Origin: Coccinella septempunctata
Taxonomy: Eukaryota; Arthropoda; Insecta; Coleoptera; Coccinellidae
Assembly (NCBI RefSeq): GCF_907165205.1
Contig: NC_058190.1
Span: 29,477,345-29,541,344, forward strand
Direction: 5' to 3'
Length of the DNA stretch: 64,000 bases
The notes under the pieces: model-generated
Seen by the model: the letters and a program-made list of their open reading frames with translations, nothing else
Told to the model about the DNA's origin: nothing
Databases searched by the model: none
In this document: in pieces, positions 1 to 10,394 of the stretch
Layout of the letters: each line of letters opens with the position of its first letter
How positions within the stretch are numbered: position 1 is the stretch's first letter
Translations under genes and position numbers: made by a program

Positions 1-1230
1 CTCTATGACAGACGGAATTCTGCATGTCGTTAGAATGGTTATCTCATCGTTGGAGTTCGGTGCATTGAGATATGACAGAATTTAATTCACTGTTTAACAT
101 TTGGTTGCGGTAAAAACGACTGCTATTTCTTTCCAAATGCACACGCTTGTAGAAAAAAATAGGTATTTTGTGTTTGGATTGTTGCGAATCATCGGATATT
201 CATTGGAAATAGGCACAAAAAGAAGTTTTTAAAAAAACTGATAATTTTCAAAATGCAAAAAGGATTTATATTATCGAGTCCCATTTCAGAACTTGAAAGT
301 GAATGGAAGTCGGGTAGAAATATTCTTTTGATGAATGTTTCTGCAACTTCCGGATCGAGTATCCAACGTGTAACAGTAAAATTTTTCTATCGAGATACCA
401 CTTTAATCTCAAAAAATTTTGGTGTGCCTTTGATGGAATTTTAACAGCAGAAATTCATCAAACTAACAATGATCCTTTCATTTGTAACGTTTTTGAATAT
501 GTCAGAAGCCGATGAGAAAAGTGTTTGGAGCAAAAAAAGGATATTTCTAGCAGCAACTCCAGAATTATAGAGACTCTGAAACTCATTCTAATTACTCTGT
601 AAAATTAGAGTGCGGGAAAAACCCCAGCCATACATGAATAAAGAGCAGGCGTGTTTTCCGTACCGTTTGGGAAAATGACTATCTGTGACTTGAAATGTGT
701 GCAGGAGAAGGATGGAACACTCATGCTTCTCGCTTTTAAAAAATACTTATTTTTATTTCTTTCCCGCACCGTTTGAGAAAGTGATCTTTGATATTTTTTC
801 AATAATTTCAACTTCATGGAGATATTCGATTTTTTATGGTGTACGGATGAAAAAGTACAATTTTTCAAAAAAAATAGTTATTTTCCTATCAAGTGCGGAA
901 AGTGATACTTGCCCGCACGAAACTGCCGTTGCCCGAACGATGCGAAGCAGAGTTCGGGTAAGCAGTTGAGTGCGGGCAAGACACTTTCCGCACTTGATAG
1001 GAAAATAACTATTTTCTACAAGCGCTTGAAATATATAAATATATCCATTTCACGAAACAGATCATATCTCATTTGATTAATTCATATATAATGACAGACG
1101 TAATTCTGCATGTCATTGCTATGGGAAATAGCAGGCGTTTTTCCCGCACGTTTTGGGAAAGTGACTCTTTGCAACTTGGAATGCGTGCGGGAAAAAGGTT
1201 GAACGCGCACGTTTGTAGAAAAAAAGATTT
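1..1230. repeat. Dispersed repeat family A, at least two degenerate copies
   Basis: Positions 1-170 and 1085-1230 share a series of blocks: a TGACAGAC..AATTCTGCATGTC block, a GACAGAATTTAATT block (first copy only) and a CGCACGCTTGTAGAAAAA-type block. The same blocks recur at 7190-8215. Segments rich in CCCGCAC/GTGCGGG also occur at 606-720 and 880-990. The short open frames here do not look like proteins and overlap on both strands. The repeat class is unknown; subterminal repeats of a DNA transposon would fit. Confidence 0.6.
871..1015. repeat. Near-perfect palindrome inside repeat A
   Basis: The left arm (871 to about 923) and right arm (about 967 to 1015) are reverse complements, reading AAAATAGTTATTTTCCTATC outward, followed by AAGTGCGGAAAGTG and GCCCGCAC. 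The loop is about 45 bases. This is the form expected of a small inverted-repeat element or the terminus of a foldback element. Confidence 0.75.
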
Positions 1231-1584
1231 TATGGTGTTATTCATCCGAATTATTTTCATATCTTCTGTTGTTTTCAATAGCTCCCTTTCACTATCTAGG
1301 GACCTTATTTGTTCGCTAGAAAGATTTAACAATTGCATAAACAGTATAGAATTCTCGAAACTAAAATAAAAATGGGATGGATCTATTCACCAGAATTCTT
1401 TTCACATTTACTGTTGTCAATAGCTTCCCTTTACTAACTAGGGTCCTTATTTGCTTCTCTAAGCATAAACATTATAAGGAGCCACAAAAACCCAGCAATT
1501 TATCAAAGCTGTGAATTTTTTATATATAAAAAACCTTAGACCACTTCTTTTTTTAATATATACATAAATAATATTTCCAAATGT

Positions 1585-2340
1585 TTCAAGTGTTGCAGAT
1601 TTCTTCTTTTTGCTGACGACCTGAAGAGGTTTATGAGGATAAGTAGTGTTGAGGACTGCGTCCGACTTCAGCATGAGCTTGAAGTTTGATGATCGAATAT
1701 AAACTGGACTTTCTAAATGTCAAGTTATCACATTCACACGAAATAAAAGCCCCATTCACTATCCGTATTTACTTGATGGTCGGGAACTTTGTAAGGTAAG
1801 CCAAGTTCGAGACCTTGAAGTAATTTTTGATTTCAAGTTGATGTTTGATTCACGCAGGTTGATGCTATTGTCAGTTCTTCTAATAGATTACTTGGGTATT
1901 TAATTCGTCAATGTCGTCAATTTAGTGAATTGAATACTCTCAAAATTCTCTATTTTTCTTTCATATTTTCCAGGTTGAATTTTGCACCATCAGTGTGGTG
2001 TCCTCAGTATATGACATACATAAACCGCATTGAGAGTATTCAGAGAAGGTTTTTAAGGTTTATGAATTATAAGTGCACTTTTCTCCTCACACCTGGAGAT
2101 CCTGAAAATTATAAGATCAGACTCAAATTTTTCAATATGATCAGTCTTGGAAGATCGAAGAAAGATGAATGACATTATGTTTTTCATCAAGCTCCTTAAT
2201 TCTGAGCTTCAAAATAGTGATCTTCTGCAACGAATTGATTTGAACATACCTAGTAGAAGACTAAGACATTCGAGTGTTTTCCTGTACCTAAGTTTCGAAA
2301 CACCATATGCGCCAAGAATTCTCCACTTCAAAGAATGACT
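1585..2340 (+). pseudogene. Non-LTR retrotransposon reverse transcriptase fragment
   Basis: A decayed reverse transcriptase in the plus orientation. The catalytic loop appears as Phe-Ala-Asp-Asp at 1609-1620 (frame starting near 1589), followed by the helix-like stretch SSVEDCVRLQHEL. After frame changes, the region 1930-2338 gives the palm/thumb blocks typical of jockey/I-type LINEs: SRLNFAPSVW, then INRIESIQRRFLRF, then RRKMNDIMFFIKLL and NIPSRRLRHS. There are at least two frameshifts between 1680 and 2150, so it cannot make a working enzyme. No 5' part, endonuclease or tail was recognised; it is probably 5'-truncated. It is older than the other LINE pieces here, judging from the number of breaks. 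Confidence 0.8.
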
Positions 2341-3020
2341 CATTTATGAAATAATCTGAGTTTCAATTTGTTCTCCATAAGATCCATTGAAGTAAAGAGA
2401 TACTTGAAGACACTCTATTCATTATGATCATTTGATATAATTTGCATTACATATTCTTTTTTTTTGTCCTTAGTGTATGAGTGTTTTTTCTGTTATACTG
2501 TGTCTTTCCTTTGCTTGATTAGTTTCGATTTAATTTCAACTTGCTATTTCACTTGCTCATTTAATTTAAGATGTATATGTATCACCTCATAAAAATTTAA
2601 TTGTGTATGCATTGATTGGACTTTCATTAGTCCGTTGCATTCCTCATTCGTAATTAATAAATAAATTATGAATGTTGTTATCCATTTTATACTTTGCATA
2701 GGTTTTGTATACAATAACTGACCATAAGTAATTGTGCTCCCTATTGGGGCTGAATTGTACAATAAAATATCCACACAGTGGAAACGTCATGCATGCGCAG
2801 AATGTGGCCCCAACTGAAATTCGTCCTTCGAAAATACGTCCTTCGAAATACGTCTGACAATTACTCGGCAATTTTTAAATTCTTGTGTAGCAGATGTTGA
2901 AAAAGACATATCATAAAATATTTCTCATCATTAATTTTTTGAAAATATTGAACATAATTTATATAAAATAAATGCAACAGCTCCTCTGAAGAATAAAGAT
3001 AATATACAGTGGTGAATTAA
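2341..3020. other. No gene seen; downstream flank of the UGT locus
   Basis: AT-rich sequence with only short, unconvincing open frames. A short tandem duplication of CGTCCTTCGAAA occurs at about 2821-2850. It forms the 3' flank of the UGT transcription unit. Confidence 0.5.
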
Positions 3021-3027
3021 AATATAT

Positions 3028-3033
3028 TTTATT
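3028..3033 (-). terminator. Candidate polyadenylation signal of the UGT locus
   Basis: AATAAA on the minus strand, 185 bases beyond the stop codon at 3218-3220. It is the first canonical hexamer I noticed downstream of the last shared exon. In AT-rich DNA this motif is common, so the assignment is tentative. Confidence 0.4.
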
Positions 3034-3217
3034 GTATAACAATAAAAATTGATATATTTTTGAACGAAAACATTGAGTTAAAAATTCCATAAAAAATCCA
3101 CGTTTCAACCATCATTGCATCTTAAACGATGTTGACATAATAAGAATATGAATCATGTCTAAAACTTCAAGCATAAAATGACAATCTGCTGTCGAACAAA
3201 CTGGTTGATCAGACTGT

Positions 3218-3512
3218 TTAATTCTTCTTCTTCTTTTTACTGGTCGTTGAGGCGGTGCTCCTTTTGAACAGTTCCAGTAAAATTTTGATGGTTACCTTAG
3301 TTATCTTGTAGACTAAATATAAGGCAATCAGAACAACTGCCAAAACATCTAGCATGAAATATTCCCAAAGTGGTATATCTGCGGCCGGACTCCTCAAATG
3401 TTTAGCACCTTTATGTCTGATGACGTACTCGCACCACCAAATCACTTTATCGATTCCAGATTGTGGTTGATCCAAGAAAATATCACGCAGTTCTTTCGCC
3501 TTGTTTCTGTAT
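3218..3512 (-). CDS. UGT shared exon C3: end of donor domain, membrane anchor, cytosolic tail
   Basis: Last exon of the UGT locus. The acceptor is the CAG ending at 3513, after a C/T-rich stretch; the stop is at 3218-3220. With the two bases left from C2 it opens as Lys-Tyr-Arg-Asn-Lys-Ala-Lys-Glu-Leu, then runs through VIWWCEYVIRHKGAKHLRS, a block strongly conserved in animal UGTs. A hydrophobic stretch of about 20 residues follows (roughly residues 471-490 of a 517-residue product), the single C-terminal membrane span that anchors UGTs in the ER. The tail is short and basic and ends Lys-Lys-Lys-Lys-Lys-Asn, so lysines sit at -3 and -4 as in the dilysine ER-retrieval signal. The open frame extends further upstream, to a Met at 3544, but that part is intron. 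Confidence 0.93.
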
Positions 3513-4290
3513 CTGAGGGGGAAAAATTTATTAATAAATTCCACTTACTCATTGTACAGACATGTCTAATATTGTGCACACTAAATATACACAACTGAAC
3601 ATTAATGGAATCAATAAAAGTTTCAAATAATTATTTTTCGAACGAAACAAACTACAAAAAACTAACTTCACGTAAATTCAAAGAATATGTAGAGATTGCC
3701 TTGAAACTGCTCCAGTTATCAGACCTATAAATGCTAGTGCGTTTCGTGGTGGTTCAGATAAAACTCAACACACTAAAAAAACATTCTGAATTGTAGAGTG
3801 GGTATGTAGTATGACATTGAAGACATTCCGCTCTACTACTAGGTACTAATTTCTGATCGACCCAGACAAGCTAATTTTCCGAATTAATCAACTCATTGTT
3901 AAAAAAGAGCCGACCTGCTCATATCAAATACCAGCCCGAACAGAACTTTTAACGTCCTGCTATTTAACAGAGATGTCTGATCAAGACACAATGATGTCAG
4001 TTAGTTGTCAGATTGTTCCAAAACAAAACACAGTTTTGGAGCCACAGATACCTAACAGCGTATTTAACAGAACTTTGATAGCCAAATCAACGATTTGACT
4101 CGATTTAAAAAACGAAATCACTGAAACCTTTTCATTTCTGAATATTTTGAGAAAAATAGCAATTGAGAATCATTGGATGTGTATATAAAGATCATTATTT
4201 GATGGGAGAATGATATTTTTAGAGCTCATGGGTGAATTATTATACATATTACACTATTTTTATATTATCATCCTGTACCAAAGTACCGCT
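3513..4290. other. UGT intron C2-C3, left part; nothing recognised
   Basis: AT-rich intron sequence without a believable open frame or clear repeat structure. Further mobile elements begin at about 4290. Confidence 0.5.
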
Positions 4291-4657
4291 CACAAGCTCC
4301 GAGAGCTCATACGAGTTCGGAGAACCAGTTGTGTTCTGTGTAGGCTTTCAAATCGTTCGTTTTGCAGCACAGAGTCCACCGTGGTCAACGGTTGCGTTTT
4401 ATTTGCAAACCCGGGTATACTCTGCTGTGTTTTTGACAACGAGCGTCAAATCAATGCATTACACTACACGCCGTCCTGCAAAACGAACGAGGTATTTGTT
4501 ACTGTGTCCTTACGCCACCAAAGGCACAACACTGCCCAACCGTGAATGCTGGCCTGTACCCGTATCGACTAGAAAATTTCTTCACTAGCCAGGAATACAA
4601 CCCAGTACCTTGCGTATACTAAGACGACGCTTTAACCACCAAGCCACTGACGCAATT
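4290..4657 (-). mobile_element. tRNA-derived SINE-like element
   Basis: On the minus strand the head at about 4655-4588 reads like a tRNA gene. It has a box-A-like TGGCTTGGTGGTTAAAGC (4646-4629) and a box-B-like GGTACTGGGTTGTATTCC (4609-4592), 20 bases apart. The acceptor stem does not pair well, so it is not a working tRNA gene. Downstream comes a body of about 300 bases that is richer in G and C than its surroundings and contains an inverted pair, CGTTCGTTTTGCAG near 4355 and CTGCAAAACGAACG near 4475. The body has two overlapping open frames (4210-4588) that look accidental. The 3' end is not defined. Confidence 0.6.
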
Positions 4658-4824
4658 ATTGTAGATTGAAAAAAATTGACGTTGATCAAATGTTGATTCT
4701 TAGATCAAGTTTTGTGAAACTGGGGATAACTGATGTAAACTACTGTTATAGGCAGATTTGCGACTGCGTTTCTGGCGGAAATCTTCGCTAATTACCTTTA
4801 TGCTAGAACTGCCAGACACATACA

Positions 4825-5010
4825 CTCCTGGAAAAAAACCAGACAGAAAATTTTGTCATCAAATTCATCATGAAATAACTTTTCAAGGTGACCATCGATT
4901 TTGATCATTTTGTTATCTATTTGTAGCCTACTTCATCTAGATTATCACCTGTTGTCGAGTCTGCAGGAATTTCAATTGAATTTGATGGTGTACAGGGTAG
5001 AACATCAATT
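4825..5010. repeat. Tc1-like terminal repeat segment, inverted relative to 12480-12690
   Basis: Starts with CACTCCTGGAAAAAAACCAG, a common form of Tc1-like terminus in insects. It then matches, in reverse orientation and with gaps, the segment ending at 12690, which ends in CACTCCTGGAC. Shared blocks include the sequence around ATCGATTTTGATCATTTTGTT and GTAGCCTA(C/T)TTCAT. The Tc1 transposase remnant that follows (5136-5400) probably belongs to the same insertion. Confidence 0.6.
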
Positions 5011-5135
5011 TCCTTCACTAGAATTTAGCACTGCATTTAACGAGTGATTACAGATTATCTCGATGAGATGAATATCCATCGATTAGACTAGTCTCCACCA
5101 TAGATGTATATTACTAACTAACTATGGTATTATAG

Positions 5136-5403
5136 GTCCAAGGCCTCCACGTAGCCACGATCTGAACACAATTGTTTGGGATATGTTAGGGAGGTTTATT
5201 CGTAACCGTCAACCGGATACCATTCCAGTTCTCGGAACAGCTCTTCTTGAAGAATGTGAAACGTTCCACGACAGGCATAGTTACCAACATGATAGAATAA
5301 AAAAGACTTTTCATTGTATCGTGATTACCAATAGTATTAAAAGCTCACCCCGTCGCACGGAAACAGTAGTAAGAGCACGTTGGGGCTCGATATTAGAGTA
5401 AAA
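5136..5403 (+). pseudogene. Tc1-like transposase C-terminal remnant
   Basis: The plus-strand frame from about 5136 reads PRPPRSHDLNT, then VWDMLGRFIRNRQP and LEECETF. This is the end of a Tc1-type DDE transposase, where the family has an Arg-Ser-Pro-Asp-Leu-Asn-Pro-Ile-Glu-His-x-Trp-Asp-x-Leu block. Here the block is damaged: Ser-His replaces Ser-Pro, and the Pro-Ile-Glu-His stretch is shortened, removing the usual acidic context. The open piece from the Met at 5183 is 72 codons. No earlier catalytic aspartates were found. It sits in the C2-C3 intron of the UGT locus. Confidence 0.7.
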
Positions 5404-6062
5404 GAATGCGTTTATTTTTCATAATTTTTTGGGTATATTCTTAATGTATTATCGTTAATGTTATAAATTGCATACTTCCTTTTGAAAAATCTTGTAACTT
5501 GTATCAGGAGTTTGAGTTATATTTTCACGCAGGCCTTTAAAACCTACAATCTACACGTATTGTACATTATAGGGGGGAACTAATTGCTTCTGTAGAAGTC
5601 TGTGAACCCAATTCCTGAAATAGCGACTTGTGAATTATGGATTTTCCTGCACCATCCGTACTGTATTGTGCTTTTTTTCGATGATGAACGTTCGAGCTCT
5701 GGCTAACCTTTGGTTATGATATTCCTCCTCTTGCTTAACCTTTTCAAGGCCTTTTAAACAACACCAAAAACTGCCACACTAAATAACTCATGTATGCAAT
5801 TTCTCGACTAACGGTGAAATCTTACCTAGGAAAAACTCAACAGATATCTACATAGGGAACACAAATTCGTCTTGGCATAGGATATTTTCATGTTTCTTTA
5901 CCTCTACATTACAATTAGAATTTCATTGAATTTTGTGACCCCAATAAAATATTCTCAAATGAACGATATTTCCATACAATGCTATTCATTTTCTATACTG
6001 AGTGATTCCTGTTCAGTGGTGTCTATTTTTATCTAATGCGCATGATCAAATTCAAAACTTAC
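5404..6062. other. UGT intron C2-C3, right part; nothing recognised
   Basis: No open frame with family resemblance and no clear inverted repeats. It is probably intron sequence with the tail of the Tc1-like insertion. Confidence 0.45.
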
Positions 6063-6282
6063 TTTTCATCCTGAGCCACCTTCATAATCGATTCTGTTAA
6101 GATTCTTCTGTTCAAGTCTTTCGGTGATATCGTTTCTGCCATACCCTTCGAGGTTAAGATTTTGGCATTCAACGGTTGATCGCCTAGGAATGGGATGACG
6201 ACAAGAGGAACTGCATTTATGATTGCTTCTTCAGCAGATTGGAGTCCTCCTTGAGTGACGAATGCTTTCACATTGGGATGCG
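6063..6282 (-). CDS. UGT shared exon C2: UGT signature (UDP-sugar binding)
   Basis: A 220-base exon bounded by AG at 6284-6283 and a strong GTAAGT donor at 6062-6057. It encodes HPNVKAFVTQGGLQS, then AEEAI, PLVVIP and FLGDQ, the complete UGT signature. In the family the His-x-Gly-Gly/Gln-Gly-Gly loop and the final Asp-Gln contact the UDP-sugar. In V6-product numbering Gln357-Gly-Gly and Asp381-Gln382 are intact. The first two bases complete Ala347 with the last base of C1, and the last two bases begin Lys420, finished by C3. This is the only signature exon I can find in the window, which makes it the shared donor-binding exon for all six first exons. Confidence 0.95.
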
Positions 6283-7140
6283 CTGTATCGAAAATTGAAA
6301 ATAAGGATAATTTTTACACCTAGTTAATTAGTTGGAAATGATTGATAGGACGTTATACTTTTTCTCTAGAATGGTATGCTGTATGATGAATATTAATAAA
6401 ATATCTGAACGCCAATTATGGAATACAGAAACTTTAACATCCTGGGTCCGGAAAGCTGTCCTTGAAAGTTTAAATACATTTTTCACAACTGAAATTGATA
6501 AAGCCGATTTACGTGGCAAAAAATCTTATTTTGTACAATTACATATTCAAATATGTTAGGTAATCAAACTTTGAATTGAAGATTCTGTTGAATCAATAAC
6601 CAAAATTGATGATGTCGAGCTTGTATCGGAGTAGGGGACAGACAGTTCGAGCATTGATTTTAGTGATGTGCACATTGTGAACAATCTTAAACTATTACAA
6701 ATAGGAAAAAAATGAATGAATAATGATGAATTTAATTAATTTCAACTAAGATCAGCTGAGTGAGAGGAATAACTGAAGATTCATTATTCTGTTATTTTGC
6801 TTCCTTGAGACCTCAACAGGGCAATAAGAGAAATTATTTAATATTTTAAAGTATTTCCTTATTAAGTTAAATTTAATCTTTCCCAACACTAATAGCAATA
6901 ACTTCGTATATTTACACAAGATATAAAGATGCATTGTACCACTTTCAGATCTCCATGAAAGGAGCATTTTTAAGTATTCTCCACTCTGGCAGTCATAGGA
7001 CTTGTTTTTCCACCAAGAAAACTCAAAAACATTTCATCATGAAATTTCCGTTTTCCTAAATGACAGAAGCTATTCATTGGGTTTTGAGCATATCTATTGG
7101 TATATTCTAAAAAAAAAAAATTCAACTACAAAAAACTAAT
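6283..7140. other. UGT intron C1-C2, no gene
   Basis: AT-rich. Open frames at 6332-6559 (plus) and 6752-6967 (minus) show no family resemblance and no coding-like composition. Confidence 0.5.
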
Positions 7141-7312
7141 TAGTTTGATTTATTTATCCGCGATGCACAGCATATTAATGCAGTATGAAAAACTAGTTAT
7201 TTTCCTAACATGTGCGGGCAAGATACTTTCCGCAAGAGTTAGGAACAATGTTTTTTCTACAAGCTCTTGAATTAATATCTCCCCATTTTACAGATTAAAT
7301 TTGATTTGATTA

Positions 7313-7537
7313 AGGTCCGGTACTTTCACCTTCGAATAAATTTTATTCAACCAATAATGACGTACCGACATTATTCGATCTATGACAAATAAACTCTTCT
7401 GCTTAAGTTCCAATGACAGATTCATTCGATGAATAACACTATCTGAAAGTGAAAAGACTGCATTTTTACTAATCTTACGAATAAGACGTAATAAATGCGA
7501 ATAAATTTATTTATTCGCACGTGAAAGTACCGGGCCT
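7313..7537. mobile_element. 225-bp MITE with AGGYCCGG termini and TA duplication
   Basis: The left end AGGTCCGGTACTTTCAC and the right end (reverse complement AGGCCCGGTACTTTCAC) form terminal inverted repeats that extend about 38 bases with a few differences. TA flanks both sides (7311-7312 and 7538-7539). The unoccupied equivalent at about 1071-1092 reads TTTGATTAATTCATATATAA, placing the insertion at that TTA. No coding capacity. Confidence 0.8.
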
Positions 7538-7616
7538 TATTCATATATAATGACATAATTCCATGGGTTTCTCATTGTTGACATTCAGAGCATAGAGACA
7601 TGACAGAATTTAATTA

Positions 7617-8068
7617 AAGCCATATTTTGGCGATTAAGCGTCTTAATCGATGTCTTAAAGCGTCTTTAAGCGTGACGTCATTAATTTTGTTGTCGCAAAA
7701 ATAGAATATCGCTGATGGTTGAGTCATCTGTCGTTGTCATTAGACAGCGAATCGAATTGTGAATTTTTCAAATTTGTTCTTTGGCTATTATTTGAAAAAT
7801 ATTGATTTATTCTAAATGATAATGCAGAAACTGCATTATTGGCAATAAAAGCACTCTTCCCTAGTAGGAATTCAAATCAAATTCGATATAAACAACATAT
7901 TCTGAGAATATGTTGTTTATATCGAAGAAGAAGGGAGAATATTATTCTCCCTTCTACTTTATATTACCTCTTTCCGCTTAAGACGACACAGGCCAGAGAC
8001 AAGATGACTCTATGACACAGGCGCTCTCCACAGACGCTTTACGCGTCTTAATCGCGAAAATATGGCTT
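7617..8068. mobile_element. 452-bp MITE with AAGCCATATTTT termini
   Basis: Terminal inverted repeats: left AAGCCATATTTTGGCGATTA, right (reverse complement) AAGCCATATTTTCGCGATTA, flanked by TA at 7615-7616 and 8069-8070. Inner TTAAGCGTC-type motifs repeat near both ends. An internal inverted pair lies around 7886-7925 (AACAACATATTCTGAGAATATGTTGTT, a perfect 27-base palindrome region). No coding capacity. Confidence 0.8.
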
Positions 8069-8773
8069 TACTCTATAATAGGTATTTGCGTGAGGGAATA
8101 ACCCTGCTATTTCTTGTCCCGCACCTTTTGGCAAAGTGACCTTTGCAGCTTGAGATGTGTGCGGGTGCGGAAAAAAGATTGAACGCGCACGCTTGTAGAA
8201 AAAAGACAACATGAATATATTTTCCCAATTGTCAGGATATTGGAATAAAGCCACTATCACTGATTTTATGTCCTCAGGGTGATTTTGAGTAGAATGGATT
8301 GAATGGAAAATAACCTTTATATTTATATATTTCTAATTGCCAATTCACTGAGCTTTCAATTGAAATTTGCCGTTTTCGGGAAAATCAAAAGTTAAAATAA
8401 AAGAAATATGTTTCTGAACCATTTTAAACCAGTAAAATCTGGAATTTTTTTTTTAAATGACTTTTCCGTAATGACTTTCCATGACTATGTTCGATAGCTT
8501 TGTCGATAGCATAGCACATATGTAAAATGAAATTTCCATTCATATCATTTTTGATATGAAAACTTTTTACGATAAATTCGGAATAGATTCACGCAAAATC
8601 TGAAACGCTGCTTGCTCTAGAGTTTAATCAAATTTGAAAGATAACTGACGACGAATTTTTGGAACACAGGTAAGAGAATACCTGTTTGAAATATCTTCTT
8701 GAAGTCCGGTTTATTATGTATTGACTTGCGTAATACTTATCTGCATTCAAATTCAATACTTCTGATTACATAC

Positions 8774-8996
8774 CTAAGATGGCTTGCTGCGGAAGCCATT
8801 TTCTCAAGTGCACATTCTTTGGCTGGCCTTCAAGTTTCTCAGATTCCCATTTACATATCACAGTGTATGGTAGATCACCAAGAGCTTCCATTATGGTCTT
8901 TTTCACGTCTCCTTGAACATGATCGAATCTGACATTTGTTCCCAAACTGAAATATACTACTCCTTCCTTTGCATTGTCCAAGATTTGTTTCAGATC
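8774..8996 (-). CDS. UGT shared exon C1: start of the C-terminal (UDP-sugar) domain
   Basis: A 223-base exon with acceptor ACAG ending at 8997 and donor GTATGT at 8773-8768. It opens in phase 0 with DLKQILDNAKEGVVYFSLG, the canonical beginning of the UGT C-terminal domain, and ends in LRKWLPQQAIL, just before the Ala-His-Pro-Asn of C2. Aligned to an ordinary insect UGT, the residues just before Asp-Leu-Lys-Gln are exactly those at the ends of the first exons. There is therefore no missing small exon between the V exons and C1. It is the common acceptor exon into which all six first exons can splice without a frame change. Confidence 0.93.
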
Positions 8997-9560
8997 CTGT
9001 AGTAGAAGAATGACAACAGATGTCAGTATTATTTTTGTTGTTACAGAAGTACTTTTTTCAAGCTTTCATTGAATTTGCAATGCTGTTTACTCAACCAATT
9101 GGGAATATTGGGAATGAATTTCAAACACGTTTAAATTGCAGGAGGATCCATGGTCAGCTACTTAATTTTATTTAAGTGGAATAACCCAAAACCGCAGACT
9201 TGTTGTTTTTTTTAATCACTGTTATGACATGGGTATCAAATGGAAGGGTTTGCTGTGGAGAATGCGAATATTAAAATTACTTCACGCCAAATCAAATATG
9301 GCACACCGTCCAAGATACAACACAACCGAAAAAATAGCACGTATTTCGAAAGGGGTAAATATGTAGGTGGGTATATTTTTAAATGTTATACTCACAACAA
9401 GCTTTTTTTCACATATTATATTTTTTTTAGAGCATTCAAATGAAATATTTTTTCTTATACAATGTTTCTTCAATTCGATGTGACAGGATGATGGTTATTT
9501 TCCCAAAATGAGATCAAAGAAGGAAAAAAAGGAAAAAAAAGGAAAAACCTTTTTGAGTCT
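8997..9560. other. UGT intron V6-C1, no gene
   Basis: I looked for an additional small UGT exon here and up to 12721 (for example one coding Gly-Gly-x-His) and saw none. Confidence 0.5.
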
Positions 9561-9564
9561 ATAA

Positions 9565-10100
9565 TGTTAACATCACAAGCTCTACTGGGATCACACGGTT
9601 CTCACAGACCGGGAAGGAAACTCACAATAGAACTGACCTCATATTGTTAAATAAGGATGAGAACAGAGCACTATTCATCGAAGTAGCGATTCTAAATAAT
9701 CACAATCTTCTAGATAGGCACACTGAAAAAATTTCTAAATACCGAGATCTCGAGAAACAAACCAGGAGACAGTGGACGTTGAAAGATATCAGAACCATCC
9801 CTGTTGTCATCTCACCTACAGGCCTGATACCGAAGAAACTAAGAGAGAACTTGAGGAAACTTGATGGACGAAAATATTTACAGTGTCATGCAGAAAGCGG
9901 TACTGCTTGGAATGGCGAGAACTGTACGCAAGCACATGGGGAATGCAGAGAAACACCGTCTGCTCCGACAGTAAGTGCGGGTGGATAAGGAATATCAGGA
10001 TTTCAACCGATAGCAAGGAGGCAGGTCGAACCCGACCACCACCACGAGTTCGAAAACCTGGAAAGGGCTCCATCGAGCTTAATCCTTTTGGTAAGTCAAT
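9565..10100 (+). mobile_element. 3' fragment of an RLE-type non-LTR retrotransposon (R4/Dong-like)
   Basis: The plus-strand frame gives TDLILLNKDENRALFIEVAI and then LDRHTEKISKYRDLEKQTRRQW. This is the restriction-enzyme-like endonuclease end of the same element found in the minus orientation at 33300-36173. The Asp-Leu-Ile..Phe-Ile-Glu-Val core is still visible. A frameshift near 9865 moves the ending into another frame, where it continues through GNAEKHRLLRQ-like sequence and ends at Asn-Pro-Phe-Gly. The 5' part is missing. It matters because it supplies the unoccupied version of the insertion site used by the foldback element at 33519-34962. Confidence 0.75.
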
Positions 10101-10394
10101 ATTTTCGCATACAAAAGACACAATAACATCATCGCATGAAATAATCATCAAATAATTTGTAAACATAAATATGAGTATAGACAATAGATCTATCATACAA
10201 AAAAAGATACAGTCACAGATTTCTGTCACTTAAATATTCCGCAACACTAGTATGCTTTGCTCAGAAGTAGTTCTCTCATTGTCTTAAAAACTCTAAGGGT
10301 CAGAACTTTATATTTATTAGGCACGTAGTTGTACTAGACGATTCCCCGATAAGACATAAATGACTCGAATTTTTTTGTCCTATGTAAGGGAACA

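Larger units (their letters stand above)
7190..8215. repeat. Repeat family A copy carrying two nested elements
   Basis: Outside the two insertions this stretch follows repeat A at 960-1215 block by block: TGCGGGCAAGA(T/C)ACTTTCCGCA, TTCTACAAGC(T/G)CTTGAA, the CAGATTAAATTTGATTTGATTA side, then TTCATATATAATGACA, GACAGAATTTAATT, and finally GAACGCGCACGCTTGTAGAAAAAA. Insertions occupy 7313-7537 and 7617-8068. Confidence 0.7.

Noticed and set aside
4210..4588. Overlapping 111- and 118-codon frames on the plus strand
   Set aside because: They lie in the body of the SINE-like element, overlap each other in two frames and have no recognisable domain.
4588..4657. A functional tRNA gene
   Set aside because: The box-like motifs are degenerate, and the acceptor and T stems do not pair convincingly.
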